DNA of 64,000 nucleotides, taken from Tubulanus polymorphus (lineage: Eukaryota; Nemertea; Palaeonemertea; Tubulaniformes; Tubulanidae). The notes under the pieces are model-generated. The model saw only the letters and a program-made list of their open reading frames with translations. It was not told the DNA's origin and did no database searches. Every line of letters starts with the position of its first letter. Positions within the stretch are counted from its first letter, which is position 1. Where the stretch lies: assembly GCF_964204645.1 (NCBI RefSeq), contig NC_134031.1, positions 13,122,501-13,186,500 on the forward strand. Direction: 5' to 3'. Both the position numbers and the translations under genes were made by a program. Positions 28,601 through 40,600 of the stretch are shown here, piece by piece.

Positions 28601-31600
28601 ATTTAGGAATCTTAACAACTTCTGAAAGGATTAAATACGCTACCAATGGTGATCATGCGGTGCGGGATTAGGGACTGGAAACTGTTGGATTATTTCAGAC
28701 GTACATTGCTTATTTCACCACCGATTGTTTTAAAATCTATCTCATAAAGCTAAGTTTATTGTTTTAAATCAAAACCATTAGTTTGCCATAGCTTTGGTAT
28801 TCATAAAGTCCACCGAAAGTTTGCTATTGTTCAGTAGTACAACGTGCGTGGAAATGTGTGTCAGCGATCGTGAGTTCTTCAAAGCCAATGCGCACCTGCT
28901 GTGTACTGCAAACTGGTGAAAATAGCCGACTTTATATCTTATTTCTCAGTAATGGCTTTACTAAAATCAGAATTAGTAACACACTAATCATTTATACACA
29001 TATCATATTTAGAAAATAGGTTTTATACAATATTCTATTTCCAGGGCACTTGACCTTTAACTCTCATTAAACATTTAAGTAACATTCCATGAAAAAATTA
29101 TTTATAACTAAAACAGTTCAAATTATCCAGGAAGTTGTGATTGTTAATTTGCCAACAAGTCTAACACAAACGCATATACTCAATCTACGGTCCGTTGAAT
29201 AGATTGTGGAGTTGAGCAGTATGACCATTCATCATACCTTTAATGGCACTGGTGCAAACTTCTGTCATCAAAACACGGACAAAATCTTTTTCTTTACATT
29301 TTGGCTCTCCAACATGCTCCTAAAACAGAATTAAGGAAAAGTTAAGAATTTATACCATGGATTTTTAAAATACAATATCTTCTTGTAAAATTATTCTAAA
29401 GCACCGATTGCTGCTCACCTCTATCCAGTCAAAGACGTTTTCATTTGGAGCACCTTTGGTGAGCAATTTACGTAGTTCCTGACTGATCTGATCTAACGGC
29501 ATTGGACCAGCTGGCTTATGCTGTTCTGTACAACATGTGAACTCCAGATCCTACAATTACCAGAGCGACAGGAATGAAAATTGGGGTCATAGAATAATAT
29601 CAGAAATTAATGATCCTATTAGGTCATATCGGTGCTAAGCAACAGCTTTGAGTGTGTAAGGCACAAAGCCCATCCCCCAGAAAATTGTGAAAATTAGTTC
29701 ATTAAGGGGGTTTAACTTAAGTAAAATACCTCCTAAAAGAATAACCACCATATAAAATTGAAGCCGCAATTTTTGCTTAAAGAAGGTGTAACTAGGGGTC
29801 CAAATACGCCATGCTCAATTGGTCAATGCTTGACAATCTGGCATTTCAATTTTCAATATCCCCTAGTGAACATCTACATTAATCAATGCGCTTGAAACTC
29901 ACCATAACCATAGAGCATGGCATGAGCTACAATTGATTGTGGATACAATACAGACTAGGGGTCCAGGGACACCATGCCCACTTGGCAATGGTTTCAAATG
30001 CTCAAAAATCTAACAACTTCAATATTCAACGCCCCTGGTGACCATATACAAAACCCAATGACCTTGAAACTAACCACAATCATAGAACATGTCAGCAGCT
30101 ACGATTTTGTAATTGATTGTGATAACAAAATATGCCTTGTTACCTATTTAATATGGAATTACTAAGTTATTCTACTATTCAACACCCCCTGGTGGCCATA
30201 TTCAAAACCCAATGTCCTTGAAACTCACCACAATCGTTGAACATGTCATGAGCTACGACATTGCAACTGGTCATGGTAACAAAATATGCCTAGGTACCAA
30301 TATAATAAGGAAATACTCAGTTATTTTACAATTCAATGCCCCCTAGTGACCATATAAATAACTAATGTCCTTGAAACTCACCACAATCATAGATGATTTG
30401 ATGTGCTACAAGTTTGCAATTGATTGTGGTAACAAAATATGCATTGGTACAAATATAATAAAGAAATACTAGGATATTGTATTAGTCAATGCCCCCTGGT
30501 GGTCATATACAAAAACCAATGACCTTGAACATCACCAAAATCATAGAACACGTTATGGGCTACAACTTTCTAATAGATTGTGGTAACAAATTGGTGGTAC
30601 AATAACCACACTCAAACGTGGTGAACAGATGATAAGATAAAAACCCACTATTTACAAATTAAAAGAAAAAGATAATTCATTAATTGGAACAATCTAAAAT
30701 ATAAGAACACGACATTTCGATCTCACACTAGAAATCATCGTCAGGTGTGAGATATTGACTAAAAACAGGGGTATATATACAGAGGAGAACAGGTAAATTG
30801 AGTAAATTGGTGAATGAGTAACAAATTAGTGTTTGGCAAGGCATGAAGTAATATACTTAGAAAGAAGGGAATTGTGAGGAGAAAAGCCATTACTTAAATT
30901 GGTACTAATATCTGAGTGACGAGTAATTAGAGCAGACTCAACTATGTGGCGTTTAGTGTAATTGCTGGAAGTATAAATAATTTTCGGCTTTATCAAAATA
31001 AAAACGATGACCAGTGTTCCAAACGTGATTGGCTACGCCACTAGCCGGTTTTTGATTTATTATATCCTTTTTGAGTTCTGAAATTCCAGTTTTTAAATTG
31101 TGTCTGGTCGTTTTCTCGCGACTCTTGAGTCCCGAAATTGTTCCCGGTGGCAAATATTGCCACCACCGTATTCATCTCTCCTTTTACTCATGAAATAACT
31201 ATCGTAAACTATCATGTACACTACCGTTCGAAAAAGGACCATATTATCTTGACTCGGTGAAGTATCTACGAATGTCATCGTCTTTAGGCGACACGAGCTG
31301 TAGTTTGTTAGATGAACCGATCTCGCCGGTTTCCTGATTTCCGGTCCGACTACATGGCCGCTCGATAAGCAGGAGAGTTTAAGTTTCTACGCCGACGTCT
31401 TGTTATTATCACCATAACATATCACCTTAGTATTTAGTCACAGAATTAACGTTCTTAGATAACTATCGATATTACAAACCTAGATGATTTTGGCACCTTC
31501 GTGTCATTAATCTTTACGAACCAACAATCTAACACGAATTTCATACCATTAGAAAGTACAAGTTTCAAGCTTTTTAATGGTATATTACATAGATAAGAAG

Positions 31601-34600
31601 ACAATGTATTTCAGCAGCGAAGCGGCTCGGAAGAATCCAAAGAAGCACATCCGTCGGGACGGCCATTGTTGAGCAACCAATGAAGCGAAGCGGAGTGAAG
31701 ATGCAACACATCGGAGTCGGCAATATCAGAATATAACACGCGCAGTTTTCTCATTCAGTCAGTTACTCGGAAAATGTCTCTTGAAGATGTAAGTCGGTTC
31801 GGGGCAGCGCAGCCTGGCGGCGTTTCAAGTCTTGTACCTGTTTGTCTCTGTTCCTTCTTTCTGAGTTTAAAATTAAGGGTCTTAGGCCCACAGAATCCCC
31901 CTTATTGTAAATACTTTACTCGTCTCGAGCATTGCTATTTGTTAAATACTTAGTTACGGCAAATTCATAGTATGATTTTCTTACTAGGGCGGTAAGTCAT
32001 TGGGCATTATGTTTACCGTCCATACTTATGTATTGTCGACGGACCCTGTGTTTCTCATTTGGCTTTAGGATCGTTGAACTATAATCCATCAATACTTATG
32101 TATTAGATTCTTAGTATGTATCATTATGTATTAGATTATTCCTCGTTCATGTGTCTGTAATATAGGCCCTTATGGCCAGTTTTCATACGTGCGTCTTTAA
32201 GTTTTAATGAATTTTATATAGGCAACCTTTATGGTTGTATAATGTTCGCAGTCTATATGTTCGCTGCATAAGTTTGAAGCTTATCAGCAAGTGTCAATCG
32301 CATTATCTTGTAAGTATGTAAGCATTTGTGGAGTATGAACCTGTCCTGTATTTGAGCATGACGCATGTCAGTTTCTTGTGGATAAATAAAAGCTGCTGTC
32401 GCAGCACGTAAAGGTATGAACGATTTAGTATGAGTATGTTGGGTAGTAAAATTACAATTTTTGGAACTAAAATTTGTATTTCCGAGTAGTACTTACCCTT
32501 TCCTATGGTTTTTGCCAATATTTTCTAAATTTGGATTGATCGCCAATGGTTTTTCTATATGACCCGGCCCTGCGGTATTGCATTTAGCCACCGGCGAAAT
32601 CCGCCATCTTTTTACATCATAGCAGACCAAAAAAAACAGCTATGCGGGGCAGGTGGGCGGGATTCCCACCATAGGAAAGGGTAAATACTACTCGGAAATA
32701 CAAATTTTAGTTCCAAAAATTGTAATATTTCCGTCGAGTACTGTACCCTTTCCTATGGTTTTTGCTAGACTAGCCTAGCACAAGGATGGTGGGAAAGGTA
32801 GATAGAAAAATTACAATTTTTGGAACTAAAATTTGTATTTCCGAGTAGTACTTACCCTTTCCTATGGTTTTTGCCAATATTTTCTAAATTTGGATTTATC
32901 GCCAATGGTTTTTCTATACGACCCGGCCCTGCGGTATTGCATTTAGCCACCGGCGAAATCCGCCATCTTTTTACGTCATAGCAGACCAAAAAAAAACAGC
33001 TATGCGGGGCAGGTGGGTGGGATTCCCACCATAGGAAAGGGTAAGTACTACTCGGAAATACAAATTTTAGTTCCAAAAATTGTAATATTTCCGTCGAGTA
33101 CTGTACCCTTTCCTATGGTTTTTGCTAGACTAGCCTAGCACAAGGATGGTGGGAAGGTAGATAGAAAAACCACCGCTCAAACGCAAGGTAAGAGGGAAAA
33201 AGAGAGCACTTACCCAAGCACGGAATGGAGCACTGTAGCACAGGGAAGACCGGTTGGCCACAGTGAGTCCGTCCAGCTCAGGGGCCCCCCCCAGAATTTT
33301 GCGAAATTAATACTTGCAGATATGAGCCCAAACTATGTACAAGGATACACCCCCTGTGATCCTGATAATGCAACATAAATATTCTACACTAAAGGGTCCG
33401 ATCGGAAAGAACGGACACCTTGAGCCATGACAACAGGACCAAGTGAAGCTAATGAGCCTAACTGGCCTGAAACATCCCATAAATAAAATGACGTGAATGT
33501 CGACGGTGAATTCCAAAAGGCGGCCCGACAGACTTCCTCCAACGGAGCACCCGAAAAGGCTGCGCAGGAAGTAGCCATAGACCTCACTTGATGAGAAACG
33601 ACTCCCTCCGAGGAAAGATTCTCCTTCAATAAAATGTCCTTGATCATTGAAGAGACCCATCGGGCTACTGTGTCCCGCGAAATATCCCCCTTTAGGTGAT
33701 CCAGCAGCGGAATAAATAACCGCTCCCGTGAACCCCTCCGTGAAGCAGAGCGATCTAAATAGAAACAAAACGCCCGCACAGGACATAAAGTCCTGTCCGG
33801 GATGCCTGGTTCCACTCGATGTTTTAGGGCTTCAATTCGCCATTGTCGCCCAACCGAGCCTGGTCGTTGGTTCTTTGCCAAAAATTCCAAAGCAGGCCGC
33901 AGCGAAACAAATTCATTCGCTGGCCCAAAGACAATATGACCTTGTCGGACTGAAAGCGCATGAATCTCAGAGCGACGGGCCGAGCAAGCCAAGAACAGCA
34001 AAAATACAGTCTTTTTTGACAAATTTGCAAATGACGCTGCCAAAAGAGGTTCAAATGGAGCCTCCATTAACTTCTTCAAAATTACAGACAGATCCCATGG
34101 TGGAACTGTCCTTGTTACCCGAGGCCGGGAAATAGAAAACCCAGCCACCAGCTGGGATATCCGATGATCCCCTGCTACATTTGGCCATCCAGAAGCACGC
34201 AATGTATGAGAAATCGCGGAGCGGTAACCTTTAATAGTTATGACCTGTAAACCTTTTACTACAAATAGGTGCAGTAAAAAATCTGCCAATTGAGCTACAG
34301 AGGGTGAGCATGGATCAATTTCCCCTGCAGCACACCAATCCGCAAAATGACTCCATTTGGCATCGTAAATGGTACTTGTTGATGGCCGCTTAGATCCTGC
34401 GATAAAGGAGGCAGCCTGTTCTGAAAAGCCTGAAGCTGACAAGGATCGCTGGACAATGGCCAGGCGAGCAGATTTAACCACTGGCTGTTTGGATGATGCC
34501 GAAAGATCCCCTGAGACAGAAGTGATGGGAAATTCGGAAGAATCCTGGGGTTGTCGCACAGTAGGTTGAGAAGTGGTAGGAACCATTTCTGAGCCGGCCA

Positions 34601-37600
34601 ACATGGTGCTACCAGAACTATGTTGCAATTGACTGATCTCTCTATTTGATCCAGTAAGCGCGGCAGGACTGGTGTGGGCGGGAACGCATACGCATGCATC
34701 CCCGACCAGTCCAGAGAGAAGGCATCGACCCCCCACGCTTACGCGTCTGGAAAAGGGGACACAAACAGAGGACACCTCCGATTGAACCGGGTGGCAAACA
34801 GATCCAGCAGCGGATTGCCAAAAATGCCCCGAACCCGATCGGCTACTTCTTGGTGGAGAACCCATTCTGTCGCAATAGCCTGACCTCGACGAGACAGAGC
34901 ATCGGCCATCACGTTCCTTTTCCCTGCTAAATGTGCCACAGTCAGGGACACGCCCTTTGTCTGGCACCAAAGAAGAATTTTGGCCGACAGACCTGTGAGG
35001 GTTTCTGAGTGAGTGCCCCCTTGGTTCTGAAGGTAAGCCCTCACTGTTGAATTGTCTGTGGCTAACCAAACGTGGTGGCCCTCCACTCTCCTGTGAAAGA
35101 ACTTCAGGGCCTTCCACACGGCCAGCATTTCTAGGAAATTTATGTGGTTGGTGGCCTCGTAGCGAGACCATTTCCCGGCTTTGACTCGGTCCTCCAGATG
35201 AGCCCCCCATCCTTGGTGACTGGCATCCGTGAATACACGAACTGGAGCCTCTAACGGGGCTAGTGACACCCCGAGCCGAAGATTCGTAGTGGCCGCCCAC
35301 CACTGAAGATCCGGACTTAGATCGGTTGGAGGTACGGGAATCAAGGCCTCCCAGTTGCCCTTCGACTGAGACCAGAAGACCTTCCAATATTGTTGCAAGC
35401 GCCTGCTTCTGAGGCGGCCTAAGGGCACCACCAGACCCATGGAGCTGATGGAGCCTAGAAGCCGTGACCAGTAACGAGCTGTTCTCGGGGTTGTGGACAC
35501 TCCCGCTACAGCTTCTTGACGTTTGGCCACTCGAACCATAGACGGAAAGACTTTGCCGATTCGGAGATCGAAGTCCATGCCGAGATAAGTGAACTGTTGG
35601 GCCGGCATCAACTGAGATTTTTCCCTGTTTACGCGGAACCCTAGCTGATGGACTAAGTCCAAGACTGAGGTCATTGCCTCCCGACATTCCTGAGCCGAAT
35701 TCGCGACTATTAACCAGTCGTCGAGGTAAACGAACAGTCGAACACCCCTTGACTGAAGTACCTTCTGAACTGACTTGACCAACTTGGTGAAAACCCACGG
35801 GGCCGTACTGAGGCCAAATGGAAGAGACCTGAATTGGAACTGGCGGCCTTTCCACTTTATCCTGAGAAATCGCCGAGATTTTGGGTGAATTGGAACCTGA
35901 AAGTAAGCATCTTTCAGGTCTAATGAAGCCGCCCATTGACCCGGACGGAGCCCTTGAATCACGTCCTTGGGCTTGGTCATCCGGAACCTTGGAATGTCTA
36001 GGTGCAGATTGAGGGATGACAGATCTATCACTGTCCGTTGACCCCCTGTGGCCTTTGGTACCATGAATATTCGAGAAAACCAGCCGGGAGAAGTTTCGTT
36101 GCAAACTGGTTCTATCGCTCCCTTCTCTGCCAGTTCCTTGAGAGCCGGAGAGATTAAGGCCTCCTGACCTGGTTTTGGCCGCATGTCGGGAGGTGACCTC
36201 ATCAGGCGCGGTCGCCTTAGGAAACGGAGACGGTAGCCACGAGAGACGACCCGGGAGGGCCAACCGTCTCCAAAGAGGTCGGACCAGTGGGTTGCTGCCT
36301 GCTGCAGACAACCTCCCACTGGTCCCAAGAATTCATTTCGAGTTTTTCCGAAAGGAAGAGCCCCTTTTTGGAGCCTTCCCCTTGCCTCGATACGAACCAG
36401 AACTGTTACGACCCGACGAGGCTTGACACGATTGTTGAAGTTGCGCGCTAGTTCTCCAACCGGCATCCGAAGCCGCCTGAGAAAGCGCTGAAGTTTGAGA
36501 TGGTCCTGTTTGCATCTGTGCCGAACCTTGCGCCGCCGGCGTCGGACCAGAACGCTTTTTCCACGGAGTTCGGGGGTTGGAATTGGCCTGAACCTCCCGA
36601 ATCTCCCTCAGCTCTGCGGAAACCGGAGCGCACCAACCGGAGAAGAGACGTGAAGACGTCCCCAATGGGGCTCTCAGCAAAGCATTGGACACCATATCCC
36701 GTAGACGAGTTTTGGCACTGGAGTCCATCACTGACTGACGGGAGGCTAACACCAGATTAGCCTGACCCCGAACCGACAACGGAATTACATGCGAAACAGA
36801 CCGAGCCAAAGATTGGATAATCCGGTCCATTCCCTCCAGTTTTAGGGCAACTGACTCTGGGTCGGAGCCGGTGGCGTGAGTCTCGCGAAGCTCACCCGTC
36901 AACACCTTAAGTGCCATATCTTGAAACGAACCAACCCTGGTAAGATTGTCCAGGATTGACGTCATGGCCACCAAACCGGACTTAGGCAAACGAATACCCG
37001 ACTGTGCTGTAACAGTATCCGGGCTGATCAAAGTATAATCAGCATCCAGGCAGTTATGACTGTGATCCACAGCACCTGGAGTTGCGTAATACGCCGAGCG
37101 AAATGCGCCTATAGGTGGATCCGTTGAACTAAAATATTTCCCAGATTTCATACCCCGTTCTGGAGGGGGAAATGAAAATGTTCCAGGCCGACATTCACCC
37201 CATAATTGCGTATCCAATCGAGCCCATTCTCTCGAAACCGCTGACGATTCCCGTAAAACGTTAAGATCGGAGTCCGGAGGGCGATAAGCTTCCATTGACT
37301 CACCGACCAGAGGAGCTGCTGTGGGCTTAGCGCGAGTTGCCCCGTGCTTGACAAAGAACTCATTTATCATCGCTCTAAATGGCATGTCCCCCGCTGGTTC
37401 GGATAAAACTGAACGGGACGGAGATACATTGCGAGCCAGGGAAGCCCCCATCGTCTGGGGCAACCCACAATTGCTCGCGAAAAGAACGACCCCAGAAGGA
37501 ATTGCCGCTTCTGGGACCGGATCCTCATTGAAATCAGACCCTACCGCAGCATCCAGGAATTCAGAATTCAGAATTCAGAAAGGGAGTCAGAATTCCGAAG

Positions 37601-40600
37601 AACTGAGTGGGCTGGCGAACTTCTAACCGGACAATCAGGAATAGGCTTACCTGTTGTAGAGGTTGCAGCGACTTGTTGCGACGAAGATAACAAGTTTAAA
37701 ATTTTCTCTTCAAATACATGGAAATCCTTCTGAGTCAGGTATTTTCCAGTATCTCGACGATCATGCCGACTTCGGTGACGGTCCCTCAAACGGGATCGAG
37801 ACCTACTAGAAGAATCGCTTTCATCGCTAACCGACGTCGACGAACGCTGAGAAGACCGACGGCGAAACATCCGACAATAACGATCGTAGTCCCTCTCGCG
37901 ATCAAACCTTGACCTGCGAGGAGATCTTGCTCGTTTATTACGCTCACGGCCTCTAAATCTAGTGGGAGAGCGAGCTCTATCCCCGGAGCGACGATCAGAA
38001 TCAGACGATGAACGTACCGGATGTTTTGAACCGGACTACGTCTGGACCGGACCGGTGCCCGAACTGGACCGATGCCCGACCCGGACCGCCGCGGTAGTCG
38101 CGAACGGCCCGCACCGGTTCGGTCGGTTCCGAACATATAGTCTGAACCGGCCGAACCGGTGAACGACCAGAGACCGGTGAATGACCGGAGACCGGTGCCG
38201 GTGAACCAGCGTTCCTCCCCGGTGAACGGAGTTGGGAAGCCGATCGTACCTGAACGACCGGCGACCGCTCCGCTTTACGATAAGAAACAGGATTAGAAAC
38301 GTCGGTTGGCACGTCGGCCGAAACCGACGAATCCCTGCTAACTCGACGACGATCTCTTAGTTTAAGAGCCTTATCGGTCCGAAGCCAAAGGTCCTCGGAC
38401 CACACCTCGCAAATCTTGCAAGGATTGCTCCTTGCACATATTTGACCGGATTTGCGCCTGCACGATGCACATGAATCGTGGTTGTCCCAGGCGCCAAACA
38501 AATGCCCGCATTCCTCCCCGCCTCGATGTTGACCCTTAGGAGGGGGTGGCATAATTATCCTGTTACAAATCAAAACAATTCAATTCAATCAAATTATATT
38601 TGTAAATAAAATTCTTACGGAAAAATAGAAACCAGGGATAACCCCCAAACCGAACGGACTCACCGTTATGAGAGTGAAAACTCCCTAATATCCTAATTCC
38701 CAGATTTTTACGGCGAAAAAATCCAACGCGTTCTACTGCGAGAACGCCAAGAAAAAAGATGGCGGATTTCGCCGGTGGCTAAATGCAATACCGCAGGGCC
38801 GGGTCGTATAGAAAAACCATTGGCGATCAATCCAAATTTAGAAAATATTGGCAAAAACCATAGGAAAGGGTACAGTACTCGACAGAAATACTGCGGACTC
38901 TGTCAGAGCGTCCATGGTCTGCGTAGAGGTTTGCTCTGGGAAACGGTTGAGTCCAGCGGAACGTAGTGCAATCCCGTTCGGGAAACTGGCGGTTTCTGTT
39001 TATTCCGTTATCCAATTTAGGCTCAAGCCAGGAAATTCTTGGTGTGTGGTACGGTCGATTCGGGTTCATGTATAACTACAAGGTCGTATGTTATTGAGTG
39101 GACAGAAGGGTGTGCATCGCTATCTGTAGGTTCTAACATAGGGTTGGGCCCGATCCTTAGTTCTCGGAGGATAGTTTTCGAATCGGCCCAGTCGTTATGT
39201 TCCTGGATCTATAAGCAATCTACACCCGGGATTGCGGGAATTGCTTACTCATGTGTTAGGTCGAGCTAAGCCTGAGAGTCATTTATTATTCTACACACAA
39301 ACATAACTTCCTGTGGTGGTCGTTGACCCTCTCATACACATCTTTCCAGTTGTTTACGCGACGCAGGCGGATCCTTTGTAGTGGCGCTATTTTATATCCA
39401 TCTATTACATCAGTACACATATACATATATACACTCTGAGGATAAATAAGAGGATCACGCTTCCACTATGATCGACTCTGGTACGAGCGAGTGCACACGC
39501 TCGTCCGGTGAGTATTTGCAGGTACTATGCGGATGAAGAGATAAGCCAGATTTTTAATGTATTCTAACTACGAAACGCTACATATACAAAGAATACTTAC
39601 ATGCTTCTTGAGAAATTCATCTACATTTGTATCAGGTTTTAAGAAGTCTGACCAACTAAGGCCTGAATTTCGCCATAAATCACCAACTTTGATTTTGCCC
39701 TAAAGATAATTTTCATAAATTCAATATAACTCAATCAACACAATCGTAGAAATCTATTTTCTGTGGATCAATGAAAAAGGCCAGAGGAACCTTAAATAAG
39801 TATAATAATTGAGGTAAATCAGGACCCAGTTTGACAGTTAACTTTCAATCAAAGAGGTGGTCCAATGTCTTAACTCGTGACATATACGAATTCATTAGTT
39901 TATTTAGAATGGCCTGAATGAGACTTCATTTTCAAAAACTTACTAATCTATGGCCAGCACAATGTAGGATTTCAGACATCAGATGACCTGCTTTAGCCTG
40001 AACTGGCTTGACAGCATCTCGCAGGAAACTTAAAGGTACGCTTCCATCTTGAACCATTGGCCCTATTAGCTCTCCTAAATACTCCCAGATTTTTGGAACA
40101 TCTATTTCCATGTCCTCAGCATATTCAAGTACTTCATGTAAACTGTAAAATCAATGAAGCAGAGTTTAGGTGAAGGCATTGAAATTAAACAAGAGGACCA
40201 TAAGGTCCACCATATGGTCGAAAACAGATGTTCACAATTAACTAGTAATGGATGAGGTCAGTTTCTTTTGCCAGTGAAATCAAATTTGTTCAATGTTTCT
40301 TATCAAATTTTTTTGTTCTCTTCTTTGATGCGTTGTGACTGACATTTTAATGCTTCCTGAGACAGCGGAACAAACCACAAAATTGTGTGAAAATTCCGCA
40401 AAAAAAATTCAATTGACTTACAATCGATAGTGGAGGGATTTCAGAAGTATGGTTAAACTGGCCTAAAGCTGCGTTCACACTAGGATATCAGTGCAGTACG
40501 AAGTGTTAACACTTGGAAATAATTTGAGGCCTATTTACAGCTTATTCAGTTCCGTACTGAAATACAAAGCTTATTAAGCGCGGAATACGATTCCGCACCG

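Larger units (their letters stand above)
30600..31160 (-). mobile_element. Penelope-like element 3' fragment
   Basis: The fragment reads on the - strand: a degenerate GIY-YIG endonuclease end (30826-31153), then an untranslated tail with a hammerhead-like motif (30708-30744). The reverse transcriptase part is missing, as in most 5'-truncated copies. It sits between the ~153-bp array and unassigned sequence in the 10-kb eIF4G intron. Confidence 0.7.
32451..33168. repeat. 359-bp tandem duplication (terminal repeat plus internal complementary region)
   Basis: Units 32451-32809 and 32810-33168 differ at a handful of positions. Each is itself nearly palindromic: the first ~59 bases (ATTACAATTTTTGG..) return inverted about 210 bp later (..CCAAAAATTGTAAT). 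Confidence 0.9.
32451..38893 (-). mobile_element. DIRS-type tyrosine-recombinase retrotransposon
   Basis: A ~6.4-kb element read on the - strand. From its 5' end (right) it holds an inverted terminal repeat (38753-38893), a gag-like frame in pieces (38573-36333), RT/RNase H (36466-34739) and tyrosine recombinase (ending 33384). A 3' region follows with an internal complementary region and two tandem copies of the terminal repeat (32451-33168). No target duplication is seen, as expected for recombinase-mediated insertion. The host sequence is the eIF4G intron 29551-39600. gag has frame changes and RT/RNase H has an in-frame stop, so this copy is probably not autonomous, although the recombinase is intact. 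Confidence 0.93.

Noticed and set aside
28372-28671. 99-codon + strand frame with a hydrophobic stretch
   Set aside because: Inside an eIF4G intron, no recognised similarity, no splice or promoter support; chance frame.
33307-33786. 159-codon open frame on the - strand
   Set aside because: It overlaps the intact recombinase in another frame and looks like no protein; a shadow of the real coding frame.
33728-34135. 135-codon open frame on the + strand
   Set aside because: Antisense to the recombinase catalytic region; composition follows the codons of the real gene.
33384-36311. A 975-residue single protein as annotated by the longest frame
   Set aside because: The first ~590 codons overlap RT/RNase H and lack protein-like sequence; only the C-terminal recombinase is supported.
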